Counted from the stretch's first letter, positions 43,381-54,693 are shown. The stretch is DNA of 64,000 nucleotides from Homarus americanus (GCF_018991925.1 NW_024727898.1:12501-76500); one strand, 5' to 3'. Made by a program: numbers and translations. The notes: generated from the sequence alone by a model not told the origin.

Positions 43381-44371
43381 TTAGAAGAAGTATTCTCAGT
43401 TACAAGATCCTACCGTCGACAGTCTCAGTCAAAAATGTCAGTCACGTTCACTCAACCATTTCCTCCCGTGTGCTCGCTGGAACTCTCGAGGTGGTGTGTG
43501 TGTGTCTGGGTGACTTAGAAATAAACAATAAACAAACCACTATGTGTATATCCCATGGAAGGTTTTCCTCCTCATGAGAAACACACACTGAGAGTTGTCC
43601 TTGTTTACCTCTCAGAGTTGCACACCCAAGACTCTGAGGTAAACAACTTTCCGTGAGTAAGTCAAAGAGGTAAACACGGAGCAACATTCTACGACTAAGT
43701 TAGATTCACACAGCACAGACGGAGGCAGCGGCTCCCTGTGTCAACATTGTACACTGTCACAATTACAGCGTTGTTTATGATTATGTCGCGCTAAACAATT
43801 TTGTGAGGCCGTAAAAAATGCAGAGGCCTTTGGTGGAATATAATCCTGGCACAAGTTAAAAATTTACGATGTGTTTTTTTATAACTTTCGCTTCTAAATG
43901 ACAACAATTACTGAATTATTTACACATTCTGGTAAACGGGGGTTAAACTCAGGACACAGTCGGGTGAATCACCTTAGTCTTGCTCCACATTCTTCCCCCA
44001 AAAAATTCCTGCTTTAATTTTTGTTTGTGCTTGTCAACTAACGCGGTCCAATGAACACCTTCTGTGAGTTACTGACTTACTTACGCCACTCAGGGGGGCT
44101 TTTATCCGCTGCCAGGTGTATGATTAACCCTGCACTAAGGCAGCTGTTTATAGATGGCGCTATAAATTATAACCATCAGCATAATCAACAAAGAATTTCA
44201 TTACATCAATGAGTCTATGTCGTGTCATCATAATAGCTGCACGTAGCCAATAAAAAACAGTTCAATGACCAGTACGATATCTTGTTCATTACGCTGCCAA
44301 CCACGTGTCAGGCAATAAAGACGGGAGGAAGTATACATTAACTCCGCCAATAACCAAGTCTTGCTCTGCAC
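43381..44371. other. Unique segment
   Basis: Balanced to AT-rich DNA. 43560-43680 repeats GAGGTAAACA/TTTACCTCTCAGAG words in both orientations. No gene recognised. A CTCF-like AGATGGCGCT lies at 44152-44161 inside TTTATAGATGGCGCTATAAA, a small inverted repeat. Confidence 0.4.
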
Positions 44372-44500
44372 CTTCGCATTCTCACACCCGGGATTACAAA
44401 AAGAACACAAGCAGTTTACAGTAGATTCCAACTTCACACTGAACGCCATTTTTGTGCCGAAGCTGAAATGAAACAGTTAAAGGCGTTCTCACATCACTAG
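44372..44500 (-). repeat. Dispersed repeat, GATGTGAGAACGC family (copies C, D)
   Basis: Minus strand: GATGTGAGAACGCCTTTAAC then TGTTTCATTTCAGC (44465-44495), then AAAATGGCGTTCAGTGTGAA, and further on GGTGTGAGAATGCGAAGG (about 44372-44388). These match words of copy A near 3045-3160. Confidence 0.5.
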
Positions 44501-44686
44501 TCGGGAGGAAAAAATCAACATACGAATTTCTTAAGATCAGTTTGAGAGAGAGAGAGAGAGAGAGACCCTTCCCAACGCCACCAGGAGAGTGATGGCAGGA
44601 CGGACGCCACACTGTGAAGATCTCCAGCCATTTAGTCTTCATTACCAGTCAGTAAAATAAGGTCGTTCCCCAATCTGCTGGCAATG

Positions 44687-44742
44687 CTGAATGTGACCCA
44701 GGCAATGTGACCCAGGCAATGTAACCCAGGCAATGTGACCCA
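44687..44742. repeat. 14-bp tandem repeat x 4
   Basis: Unit GGCAATGTGACCCA, one TAACCC variant. Confidence 0.95.
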
Positions 44743-44880
44743 CGCTAAAGAAAATCCCACCAGAGAGAGAATCCCAACGGTGAAAATCCCATTAAAGAAA
44801 ATCCCCACAGAATAAAACTCCATCTGGGGGCGGAAGTTCCAACTGACTCTCCTGCTGTACAAAATCCCATCACCAGCAAA
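44743..44880. repeat. GAAAATCCC-type diverged repeat
   Basis: AAAGAAAATCCCACC, GAGAATCCCAACGG, TGAAAATCCCATTA, AGAAAATCCCCACAG, spaced 17-20 bp. Similar words form the 30-bp array at 52223. Confidence 0.75.
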
Positions 44881-45046
44881 ATAAAAAAGCGGAAAAAATC
44901 CTACCAAGTTTCTTTTTCAAGTTGTAATCCACTTTTGGGTTAGTCTTAGATACGGTGGGATTAATCTTTACACTAACTGGATTTACCACACTTTCTCTTC
45001 CTCTTCTTCATTTCTTTTAATTATCACATTTCTTTCCTTAACTGAT
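44881..45046. other. Unique spacer
   Basis: Nothing recognised. Confidence 0.4.
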
Positions 45047-45210
45047 CTCTTGAGTACGATGACTTAATCTCTCGAGTACGATGACTTTATATCATGAAAC
45101 GATGATTTAATCCTTTGAATAGATGACTATTTCTTGAGTACGATGATTTAACCCCTTGAGTACGATAACTTTCAAGACTACTATGATTTAACCCCTTGAG
45201 TACGATATAT
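45047..45210 (-). repeat. 22-bp minisatellite, second locus (reverse orientation)
   Basis: Plus strand reads TTGAGTACGATGATTTAACC; minus strand GGGTTAAATCATCGTACTCA. This is the 37.2-37.6 kb unit in opposite orientation, seven or so diverged copies. Confidence 0.9.
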
Positions 45211-45239
45211 ACACATATCTACACTAATTTGTGCATGCG

Positions 45240-45264
45240 TGCGTGTGTGTGTGTGTGTGTGTAT
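45240..45264. repeat. (GT)n microsatellite
   Basis: Short GT tract. Confidence 0.93.
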
Positions 45265-45338
45265 GCCACGCGTTGAGATAATAACGCAATACACGACAGT
45301 GAATTTTCCTAATACACAATCAATGTATAACCTCATTA

Positions 45339-45380
45339 CCAACCTAACCTAACCTAACCTAACCTAACCTAACCTAACCA
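45339..45380 (-). repeat. (CCTAA)7-8 interstitial telomere-type array
   Basis: Uninterrupted AACCT pentamers, then AACCAAACCCCCCCC. Confidence 0.93.
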
Positions 45381-45780
45381 AACCCCCCCCATCCAAAAAA
45401 AAACTTAAGACATTTCATCTCACCAATTTCATCTTCACTATACACAAACCACAAAAAAATCCCGTAATTACCAAAAAATAAATAAAAAATACAATAAATA
45501 AATGAAAAAAATCTAAATAATTTATCACAAAAATCTTTTCCATAACTTCCAAAAAAAATACAGACCCACAAATTTTATATCCCCAACAAACATAAAATTC
45601 ACTATAATATGTATTTTTTTTTTTTCATTCGGCAAACTTCATCGTAATTATATTAGTTGTCGCCAATTTGATATTCCAGCATAGCGGCGGTGATTTGGAC
45701 TTGTGTTTCAGGGTAATTGAGTTATGACACACTGACAGCCACCAACAAAATTGTCTGTCACTGTGTTTACGTCAGCTGCA
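45381..45780. other. AT-rich spacer
   Basis: A-rich 45395-45560, T-run at 45613-45624, then balanced DNA. No gene recognised. Confidence 0.5.
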
Positions 45781-45890
45781 TGTTATAGAGCCTTGGTAGT
45801 TGTGTTATAGAGCCTCGCCAGCCGTGTTATAGAGCCTCGCCAGCCGTGTTATAGAGCCTCGCCAGCCGTGTTATAGAGCCTCGCCGCTGA
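45781..45890. repeat. 22-bp tandem repeat x 5
   Basis: Unit TGTTATAGAGCCTCGCCAGC plus CG; first and last copies diverged. Confidence 0.97.
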
Positions 45891-45908
45891 GAGAATTCAC
45901 CAAGAACA

Positions 45909-46348
45909 AGACACCGCTAACAACCACAACACACCACTAACAACCACAAGACACCGCTAACAACCACAACACACCGCTAACAACCACAACACACCACTAA
46001 CAACCACAACATACCACTAACAACCACAAACAACCACTAACAACCACAACACACCACTAACAACCACAACACACCACTAACAACCACAACACACCACAAA
46101 CAACCACTAACAACCACAACACACCACTAACAACCACAACACACCGCTAACAACCACAACACACCACTAACAACCACAACACACCACTAACAACCACAAA
46201 CAACCACTAACAACCACAACACACCACTAACAACCACAACATACCACTAACAACCACAAACAACCACTAACAACCACAACACACCACTAACAACCACAAC
46301 ACACCACTAACAACCACAACACACCACTAACAACCACAAACAACCACT
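45909..46348. repeat. 20-bp minisatellite x 22
   Basis: Unit ACACCACTAACAACCACAAC in strict 20-bp register throughout; ACACCG and AAACAACC variants recur in blocks, showing multi-unit duplication. Confidence 0.98.
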
Positions 46349-46600
46349 AGGCACCATCAAGATATAAATAAAAAATATATCTCTTTAGTCCACCTAGCCG
46401 GTCAAGGTACTAGTAAAAATCCTCACCTGTTGTTAATTAACCTGAGTGTCGACCAGGTACAGTATATCCCAGGTAGAGTCTGCATCTAAAATGTTTGATG
46501 TTGCTGAAAACTACGAGAGGTGATTCAAATGTTTCTGTAAAAGTAATCAAGGCTAAAAGCATTTGACATTTACTGATTGCATTTGAGGTGGTGAAGCTTT
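46349..46600. other. Unique spacer
   Basis: No recognised gene or repeat. Confidence 0.4.
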
Positions 46601-46601
46601 T

Positions 46602-46975
46602 GTGTTTTGTTGTTGTTCTTGTTGTTGTTGTTGTTGGTGGCTTCAAAAAAAACAACAACAGAAGCAGCCAAGTAACTACAAATACAAGATTAACAACAGT
46701 AACAATAACTACAACAACAACTACATAACAACAAACAAAAGATCAACAACTGTAACAATAACAACAACAAGTAACAACATAAGATCAACAACAATCAATA
46801 CAACTACAGCAATAACAACTAAGTAACAAACACAAGATCAACAACAATCATTACAACTACAACAATAACTAACCATAAACATTTACAAGAACAACAATAA
46901 CTACAACACTAATAACTCAACTATCACAACAATGACAACCACAATAGCAAAAATTACAACCAATCACAACACAGG
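46602..46975. repeat. TTG then AAC-rich low complexity
   Basis: (TTG)n at 46608-46636 on plus, followed by AACAACAAC/ACAATAACTACAAC for 300 bp. The TTG and CAA halves are complementary. Confidence 0.85.
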
Positions 46976-46989
46976 TCGGTGACAGGTGC

Positions 46990-47707
46990 TAAAAATGTCC
47001 TCTTCATGACCCTGACAGTCCTCCTCATGACCCTGACAGTCCTCCTCATGACCCTGACAGTCCTCCTCATGACCCTGACAGTCCTCCCCATGACCCTGAC
47101 AGTCCTCCTCATGACCCTGACAGTCCTCCCCCCGCAGCCCACAACAGTCCTCTTCATGACCCTGACAGTCCTCCCCATGACCCTGACAGTCCTCCTCCGC
47201 ATTACAACGGTCTCTTCGTGACCCTGACAGTCCTCCTCATGACCCACAGGCCCCAGTCCTCCTCATGACCCTGACAGTCCTCTTCATGACCCTGACAGTC
47301 CTCCTCATGACCTGACAGTCCTCTTCATGACCCTGACAGTCCTCCTCATGACCCTGACAGTCCTCCTCAGCCCTGACAGTCCTCTTCATGACCTGACAGT
47401 CCTCCTCGCAGCCCTGACAGTCCTCCTCATGACCCTGACAGTCCTCTTCATGACCCTGACAGTCTTCCTCATGACCTGACAGTCCTCCTCACCCAGCCTG
47501 ACAGTCCTCCTCATGACTGACGGTCCTCCTCATGACCCTGACAGTCCTCTTCAAGCAGCCCTGACAGTCTTCCTCATGACCCTGACAGTCCTCTTCATGA
47601 CCCTGACAGTCCTCCTCATGACCCTGACAGTCCTCCTCATGACCCTGACAGTCCTCTTCATGACCCTGACAGTCCTCCTCATGACCCTGACAGTCCTCAT
47701 CATGACC
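46990..47707. repeat. 18-bp minisatellite x ~39
   Basis: Unit TCCTCATGACCCTGACAG; CTC/CTT alternates at the start. TCATGA palindrome in each. Unit length is a multiple of three, giving MTLTVL and HEEDCQG repeat peptides that are artefacts. Disrupted copies contain GCAGCC or CACAGGCCCCAG insertions. Confidence 0.97.
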
Positions 47708-47764
47708 AAAACACAGTATTAAGAGGTTATTACACTGACGACACACACACGACCACTTTTTGCC

Positions 47765-47955
47765 ACCCCCCTCACCTCCTCTTCCTCCTGTCCCTCCTTC
47801 TTCTCCCTCCTCCTCCTCCTTCCTCCTCCTCTTCTTCCCTCTTCCTCCTCCTTCTCTATCCATTTCCATCTCTTCCACCTCCTCCTCCACCTCCTCTCAT
47901 GCTCCTCCTTCTCCCCTCCTCATCCTCTCTCGCCCAAGCCCCCCTTCTCCACCCC
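47765..47955. repeat. CCTCCT pyrimidine tract
   Basis: CCTCCTCCT/CTTCTCC low complexity. Confidence 0.88.
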
Positions 47956-48087
47956 CCCAAAAGTACCCCATATTCACTCAATTTTGACTCATTTTCTATT
48001 GTCTGGTGGTCATTATCTCGTATTTTATGGTCATTATTCTACAAGATATTGATCATTTTCACCTCTCTCTCTCTCTCTCGACATTGA

Positions 48088-48412
48088 AGGCGGGAGGGAG
48101 AAAGACATCTACCCAAGGAAGAGGGAAAGGAAGAGGTGGTGTAGGTAGATGATGTAGGGGTGAGGAGGAGGGTGAGAGAGGGGTGGTGGGAAGTAGAAGG
48201 GGAAAGGGGGTAGAGGAAGGTGGTTTAGAATGGGTGATAGGAGGGGAGGTGGTTCATGGGGTGGATAGAGGTGGTTCATGGGGTGGAAGGGGAATTGGGG
48301 TGGGAGAAGGATGAAGGGGAGGGAAGAGAGAAGGGGAGGGAGGAAGGTGAGATGAAAGGAGAGGGAAGGGGAGGGGGAAGGGCAGGGCAGGGGGAAAGGA
48401 AAGGGGGGTTTA
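48088..48412. repeat. Polypurine/GGGTGG tract
   Basis: A/G/T-rich with GTGGTTCATGGGGTGGA duplicated at about 48249 and 48271, then GGGGAGGGAAGAG purines. Confidence 0.85.
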
Positions 48413-48564
48413 GACAGCCTCCACAAATTCGCCGGTGGTGGTGGTGGGTGAGACGCTGCCATCCCTCGCCAGGAAATTGCACAAGCCATAAAAAATTTCA
48501 ACTGGCCAGCTATTACTTGCTTGGTCTCCCCCCCCCCCAACCCTTTATCATGCCTGCTGGGCCA

Positions 48565-48855
48565 AATCCCACCCTAAGTTAACCTGACTCGGTGTAATCT
48601 ACGCTAACCTGACTCGGTGTAATCTATGCTAACCTGACATAATACGATTTAGCTTAACCTATTAACTCAACATGATCTAAAATAGCTTGGTGTAGTTTAA
48701 CCTATCCATAACCTATTCTAACACAGTATATTAACCTAACATAACTAAGCTTAGAGTATCCTTAACAAACCTAATCTAATTTAACATAGCTTACTTAACC
48801 CAACCTAACCTAACCTAACCTAACCTAACCTAACCTAACCTAACCTAACCTAACC
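48565..48855 (-). repeat. Degenerate then perfect CCTAA array
   Basis: 48580-48795: AACCTGACTCGGTGTAATCT duplicated, then AACCTA-like words. 48796-48855: twelve perfect CCTAA units. Confidence 0.88.
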
Positions 48856-48918
48856 ATCACAAGTAAACACAACCATCGTCAAGAGCCAGTATAAACATCC
48901 CTCTTCACCTATCACATG

Positions 48919-48993
48919 TACTCTTAACTGTCCAATAACTACCGTACTCTAACTGTCCAATAACTACCGTACTCTAACTGTCCAATATCTTCC
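48919..48993. repeat. 25-bp tandem repeat x 3
   Basis: Unit CTAACTGTCCAATAACTACC plus GTACT. Confidence 0.95.
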
Positions 48994-49029
48994 ATGTCTA
49001 AGTCTTCAATCGGGAAATATGCAACATTG

Positions 49030-49200
49030 ATTACTTACGCTATCGGGTACTTTATCGGGTACTTCGAAATATCGGGTACTTACGCTATCGGGTATTTCGT
49101 ATTATCGGATTCTTATGCTATTTGGTACTTACGCTATCGGGTACATCGTAATATCGGATACTTATGCTATTTTGTACTTACGCTACCGGGTACTTGGCGA
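49030..49200. repeat. 17-bp/49-bp TATCGGGTACTTACGC repeat
   Basis: Basic words TATCGGGTACTT spaced about 17 bp. Two full 49-bp units (49077-49125 and 49126-49174) begin TACTTACGCTATCGGGTA and carry TATCGGAT and TTATGCTATTT. An 81-codon frame over it is repeat-derived. Confidence 0.92.
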
Positions 49201-49264
49201 TCACGTAACCATTATATTAAGAAATTCGTGGCAAAATAACGGAATATAAAATTAAGATATAAAG

Positions 49265-50010
49265 AATGAGAGGTGGTAGTGGTGGCACGCGAGGTGGTGG
49301 TGGTGGCAGGCGTGGTGGTGGTGGCAGGCGAGGTGGTGGTGGCAGGCGAAGATGGTGGTGGCAGGTGAGGTGGTGGTGGCGGGCGGGTGGTGGTGGCCAG
49401 GCCGAGGGTGGTGGTGGCAGGTGAGATGGTATAGTGTGGCGGGCAGAGGTGGTGAGGTGGTGATGGCCAGGCCGAGGTGGGTGGTGGCGGGTGGGGTGGT
49501 GGTGTGAGGCAGGGTGGTGGGCGCAGGTTGGTGGTGGCAGGCAGTGGGTGGTGTGGTGGGGTGGTGGTGGCAGGCAGGGGTGGTGGTGGCAGAGCCTTGG
49601 TTGGTGGTGTGGCCAGGCCGGGGTGGTGGTGTGGGGTGGGGTGGTGGTGTGGCCGGGGTGGTGGGCAGAGGTGGTGGGGCCGGGCAGAGATGGTGGTGGC
49701 AGGCAGGGGTGGTGGTGGCAGGCGGGGTGGTGGTGGCAGGCCAGGGGTGGGTGGGTGGCACACCCAGGGGGATGGGTGGTGGCAGGGGCAGGGGTTGGTG
49801 TGGTGGCAGAATTAGTGTGGTGGCAGGCAGGTGGTAGTGGTGGCAGGCAGGTGAAGTAGTGGTGGCAGGCCGAGGAGTGGTGGTGGCACGCGAGGTGTGG
49901 TAGTGGTGGCAGGCAGCTGAGGAGTGGTGGTGGCACGCATGAGGTGGTGGTGAGTGGCAGGCAGGGTGTAGTGGTGGTGGCAGGCGAGGTAGTGGTGGCA
50001 CTCGTGTTGA
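49265..50010. repeat. GGTGGTGGTGGCAGGC minisatellite
   Basis: About 35 units of 17-25 bp built on GGTGGTGGTGGCAGGCGAGG. Frames on both strands are open (Gly/Val/Trp; Pro/His/Thr) and spurious. Confidence 0.96.
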
Positions 50011-50218
50011 CTGTACGCCCACTAGAGGGTTTCCACTAAGCTGACGTGGGAGTGACGCCCCCCAGCGCCTGCCCCGGTAAAGCCCCGACACCCAAGCAAC
50101 GCTAATACACCCTCCCCATACACCTCTACCGTGGCTATATATATATATGTTCTACCAACGTCACATTTACGAGAGGAATTTTATCGTATTAGCAGTTATA
50201 CGTTAAGTTAAGCTGGGG
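50011..50218. other. Unique spacer
   Basis: Short TATATATATA at about 50137; nothing else recognised. Confidence 0.4.
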
Positions 50219-50358
50219 TCTGTTAGGGTAGGTTAGGGTAGGTTAGGTTAGGTTAGGTTAGGTTGGGGTCTATTAGGTTAGGTTAGGTTAGGTTGGGTTA
50301 GGTTAGGTTAGGTTAGGTTAGGTTAGGTTAGGTTGGGTTAGGTTAGGTTAGGTTGGGG
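50219..50358 (+). repeat. TTAGG array with GGTTGGGGTCTATT inserts
   Basis: About 20 GGTTA pentamers with three GGTTGGGGTCTRTT interruptions (50206, 50263, 50352). The interrupting word is the core of the 37-bp array at 51.2 kb. Confidence 0.93.
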
Positions 50359-50739
50359 TCTATTGGGACCAGGCAGTGTGCTGGACTGAGGCACCCCAAT
50401 CCCTAAACGGTAACTCAGGTATGGTTGACACCCCAATTATTATGACGTATGAGTAACTACACTCCGTCCATTAGGTCGTAAGCCTGACGAGGATTACTAT
50501 TCCCAATTAACTTGTCATTACCTGAACAATAACATAATGCCGAGGTCCTGTAAATATAATGACCTTTTCCATTACGTCATAAGCCTGAGTGGGATTATGT
50601 TTTTAATTTACTTGTAATTATATGTACAATAATTTAATACCGAATATATATAACTATATTTTTTTTACTGGTATATATAATCCTGGCCCGTGATTGGTAC
50701 TTTTACTTGGTATTACATATGTTGGTGTTTGATTTGTAT
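50359..50739. other. Spacer between opposed telomere-type arrays
   Basis: AT-rich; CCATTAGGTCGTAAGCCTGACGAGGATTACT...CCATTACGTCATAAGCCTGAGTGGGATTA forms a ~110-bp direct repeat (about 50469 and 50570). No gene. Confidence 0.5.
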
Positions 50740-50931
50740 ACCTAACCTAACCTAACCTAACCTAACCTAACCCAACCCAACCCAACCCAACCTAACCTAA
50801 CCTAACCTAACCTAACCTAACCTAACCTAACTTAACCTAACCTAACCTAACCTAACCTAACCTAACCTAACCCAACCTAACCTAACCTAACCTAACCTAA
50901 CCTAACCCAACCTAACCTAACCTAACCTAAC
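50740..50931 (-). repeat. CCTAA array, 190 bp
   Basis: About 38 pentamers, mostly AACCT with AACCC and one AACTT variants. Longest telomere-type tract here. Confidence 0.97.
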
Positions 50932-51204
50932 ATCCCCAGGTAGCGTCAGGGTGGTTAACCTTCAGATGACAAACTGCACATGTGATGTCTACTCTTCAGG
51001 TGATCTAAATAACCACTATGGAAAAAAATATATCAATAACAGTCTAATATACATTTCCTTCAAGTATTTACTATGAAACAAATGACACTCCATGTTAATT
51101 AATGAGTTTTTTTATCTAAATGTCTTTTCAAGTGAGTTTCAGATATAACTTGCTGGCTCAGTAAACTCATTTGTGTTGAAGGACTGGTGGACCAATGTAA
51201 TAAT
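50932..51204. other. Unique AT-rich spacer
   Basis: Holds TTCAGATGAC and TTCAGGTGATC words loosely like the dispersed CACCTGAAG motif. No gene. Confidence 0.4.
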
Positions 51205-51466
51205 GGTGAGGTTGTGTTGGGGTCTGTTAGGACTGGGGTCTATTTTGATGAAGTTGGGGTCTGTTAGGACTGGGGTCTATTTTGGTGAGGTTGGGGTCTG
51301 TTAGGACTGGGGTCTATTTTGGTGAGGTTGGGGTCTGTTAGGACTGGGGTCTATTTTGGTGAGGTTGGGGTCTGTTAGGACTGGGGTCTATTTTGATGAG
51401 GTTGGGGTCTGTTAGGACTGGGGTCTATTTTGGTGAGGTTGGGGTCTCTTAGGAATGGGGCCTATT
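51205..51466 (+). repeat. 37-bp minisatellite x 7
   Basis: Unit GGTTGGGGTCTGTTAGGACT, then GGGGTCTATTTTGGTGA. Very regular. Confidence 0.96.
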
Positions 51467-52222
51467 TTCTTTTTCCCCTCCTGCCTCCTCTTCCTCGCTC
51501 CCTAGCCGTCCATCTTGAAATCACCCTCACGAGAGCAACCAGTGACCCTTTTTACACACACACAGTCAGTAAAATCCGTCCTTTGTGTGTGACACATAAT
51601 GGTGTAATCCGTCTTAGTTCACGTCTTGAATTATGTGACTGTACTGTACTTGGTATTACGCAGGTACATACACTTACATGGGATAAGGGATCATGACTTG
51701 AGCTGAGCTTATTGAAACCTACTGATTAAATACCCTAACGCGCTACCTTGCAGGGGTGGTGAGAGGAGTGGATTGGAGTTAGGTTTAGGGGCTAATCTAC
51801 AACTGTCTCAAAATCTTCTGTGCAAATATTGACAAAACAAAACACTGAATCTCATCGCGTCAATGGTCTCTGAAAGTCCATTACTCTCCTTACGCCAGAC
51901 TTAAAGAGTTTTACCTGGCCAAAATTACTGTCGTCGATCGCCCAGGTAGAGGAGTGTCTGTCTGGATGGCCAAAGTAATTAGCTGCAGCAAAGACCATTG
52001 GAACTCTGACAAAGGCCGTGTGTCACCCCGCCCTTGGTAATCACTTGGACACTAAACATTGACGGTGGTCCAACATGCTGGAATTTAGGGGATTGTTGTG
52101 TGTTGGGTCTTCGCGCGCGCCACCTAGAGACGAGGGTGTGTATTAGACGGGTGTTGTGACGACTGATTCCTCCCTAAAGGATTTTGTTTTTGTGGGTTTT
52201 TTTCTGGGGATATGAAGTAATA
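51467..52222. other. Unique segment with dispersed motif and CTCF-like core
   Basis: 51712-51745 is a copy of the dispersed motif (TGATTAAATACCCTAACGCG). 52117-52129, minus strand, reads CTCTAGGTGGCGC, a CTCF-like core. A frame at 51430-51696 has no domain. Confidence 0.45.
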
Positions 52223-52476
52223 ATCCACTGAGAAAATTTTATAAAAAGACCAGATCCTATTGAGAAAATCCAATACAAAAACCAGATCCCACTGAGAATA
52301 ACTACCCACACCAGATCCCACTGAGAAAATTCTATACAGACCAAATCCCATTGAGAAAATCCTACCCACACCAGATCCCATTGAGAAAATCCTAAAAAGA
52401 CCAGATCCCATTGAAAAACTCCTACCTAAACCAGATCCCATTGAGAAAATCCTACCCAGACCAGATCCCCCTGAGT
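52223..52476. repeat. 30-bp minisatellite x ~8
   Basis: Unit CCAGATCCCATTGAGAAAAT then CCTACCCAGA. Confidence 0.95.
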
Positions 52477-52616
52477 AGGTTCAATTGGACACTAAACTCA
52501 CCCAACAAGCGGCAAGTGTACAAAATCTGAGTGACCAGGTCGTATTTCTTACTGGCCAAAATACCCTGTTGTGCTAGATCAGGTTTCATTAGATTACTTT
52601 AGCTTTGACTGGGGTG

Positions 52617-52755
52617 GGTTATGTTATGTTATGTTATATTGTTATGTTATGTTATGTTGGGTTAGATGAGGAAAGGTGAAGTTGGGTTAAGTTGGGTTGG
52701 GTTGGGTTGGGTTGGGTTGGGTTGGGTTGGGTTGGGTTGGGTTGGGTTGGGTTGG
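52617..52755. repeat. (GTTAT)n then (GGGTT)n pentamers
   Basis: TTATG pentamers at 52619-52655, then a perfect TTGGG array at 52690-52755. Both are pentamers close to TTAGG. Confidence 0.95.
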
Positions 52756-52806
52756 GATTTGGGTTTCTTAGCAGCTCATATGATCCACAGGAGAAAATTA
52801 TGAAAT

Positions 52807-52945
52807 CACCTGGACACAACTATAAGGCAACCTGGACAAAACTATAACACCACCTGGACAAAACTACAAAACCACGTGGACAAAACTACAAAACTACATG
52901 GACAAAACTACAAAACCACCTGGACAAAACTACAAAATCACCTGA
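52807..52945. repeat. 22-bp minisatellite x 6
   Basis: Unit CACCTGGACAAAACTACAAA plus AC. Confidence 0.95.
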
Positions 52946-53528
52946 AACAATACCACGAGTAGTATCAGTTCACCCAGGAAGGCACTACACCCCGGCTTGA
53001 CGCTACACCCAAAAATTTTCAAAGAACCACAAGTAAAATTTTTCCCTTAAGGCTTAAATTTTCCCTTAAATTACGACACAAAAGCTACAGTATAAACGGC
53101 GCCACTAAAAGCACTAACTAAATGCACTATCCTATCCTCACGTCCAAGTAAGACAAAAAAAAAATTAAGTAAGAGCTTTTGTGAATCGAAACTAAGTCCT
53201 TAACGATTGCATTCACTTTTATCCTCTTGTTATGTTCGTATCTGTGAGTCAAGTCTCCCGATTCACAAAGGTTCGTATGTTTGAGATATCCCCCCACCCC
53301 CTTATAGAGAGAAAGAAAGAGACGTTAGTGTATATTTAATTGACTCACTTAAGCCATGAAACAAAGATGGATTCCGAACGTAACTTAAAAGAGAATCTAA
53401 AAAAAAATAATTCAAAATCCGTCTGTGATTATTTTTTTTTACCCCTTATTAACTTCAGTCACGGTACAGTCACAAATCAATCTCGACGCCATTAAGAAAG
53501 TGTTACTCTCACCTTATGCCGTAACTCA

Positions 53529-53531
<3 letters not shown>
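52946..53531. other. AT-rich spacer, weak dispersed repeats
   Basis: 53028-53065 duplicates TTTCCCTTAA words. 53098-53125 resembles the 3701 unit. GATTCACAAAGGTTCGTATG near 53260 and GTGAATCGAAACTAAGTCC near 53193 form a loose inverted pair. Confidence 0.4.

Positions 53532-53588
<57 letters not shown>
53532..53588. repeat. (GA)n microsatellite
   Basis: Perfect GA tract of 28 units. Confidence 0.98.
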
Positions 53589-53591
<3 letters not shown>

Positions 53592-53689
53592 TTCTCACCT
53601 GTTAGGAGATACGAATTACAGAAGCACTAGCCATTGGGGTCCATAAGAATCTCAATATGTAAGACTCGGAAGATGTATTATACACCCCC

Positions 53690-53777
53690 GAGGCCATTAC
53701 ACCTACACCTCTCCTACACCCCACCTATACTCACACCTACACCCCACCTACACCTAAACACAAACACATTCATTCTA

Positions 53778-53865
<88 letters not shown>

Positions 53866-54010
53866 CCCCACACATAAACTCATCTCAAAAGCATACAGAC
53901 ACATCCAGCAAAACACACACACACACACACATACAAATAACCATCCAAACATACACACTAACACATACATACAAAACCATCCATCCAAACACACAAACAC
54001 ACACACGCAC
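53690..54010. repeat. CACCTACACC words and (AC)n
   Basis: ACACCTACACCCCACCTA at 53699-53755; perfect (AC)n 53780-53861; more AC at 53911-53930; ACACATACA words to 54010. Confidence 0.95.
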
Positions 54011-54079
54011 TTGCCCATAAACCCACTGAGATGGAAACACACACTTTTCCCATCAATTACCCATCTCCTCCACCAGCAT

Positions 54080-54292
54080 GGGGGTGAGGAGGAGGAGGAG
54101 GCAAGAGAGAAAAGTGAAAACGAAAAAGAAGATGAAGATGGATGATAAAGAAGAAGGAATGCAGGAAGAGAAAGAAACTAGGAGGAGGAGGAGGAGGAGA
54201 AGGAGGAAGAGGAAGGAGGAAGAGGAAGAGGAAGAGGAAGAAGGATGAGGTAGAGGAGGTGGAGGAGAAAGAGATAGAGGAAATAAAAGCAC
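54080..54292. repeat. Polypurine tract
   Basis: GAGGAGGAGG, GAAGAGGAAG words; pure A/G over long stretches. Confidence 0.9.
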
Positions 54293-54640
54293 AAATGAGT
54301 CTCTCGCCAAAAATATTTCTCTAAATCGGGAAACTTTCACGCTATGACACACCCCCAGGAGAAAAATTTATACCTTGTACCCGTGAGGAAATTTGGCTAC
54401 GGAGAAAGTCTTATTTACACCCAAGGGAGAAAGTTTTAATAATACTACACCTGCGGAAACTACTACACCCACCCACCCATCACCCACCAACACCCACCAA
54501 CACTCACCCACCAGGACGCTGACACATCCTCCACACCTGTGTATTTAGACGACTCACCCAAACGAGGGATGGAAATGTCAAATAATTAGTTAGAGAATTT
54601 CTTACATTAATTTTACATAATAAAATTAGTATACAATAAT
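54293..54640. other. Unique spacer
   Basis: CACCCACCAACACCC low complexity at 54470-54510; otherwise nothing recognised. Confidence 0.45.
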
Positions 54641-54657
54641 AATAATACAATAACAAA

Positions 54658-54692
<35 letters not shown>
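54641..54692. repeat. (AAT)n with ATT inversion
   Basis: AATAATAAT followed by ATTATTATTATTATT at 54681-54695, a small hairpin. Confidence 0.9.

Positions 54693-54693
<1 letters not shown>

Noticed and set aside
46954..47890. HEEDCQG / MTLTVL repeat peptides suggesting a repeat protein
   Set aside because: Products of an 18-bp DNA repeat open on both strands; no signal peptide, flanking exon or conserved non-repeat domain.
49212..50091. Large overlapping Gly/Trp and Pro/His frames
   Set aside because: Artefacts of the GGTGGTGGTGGCAGGC minisatellite.
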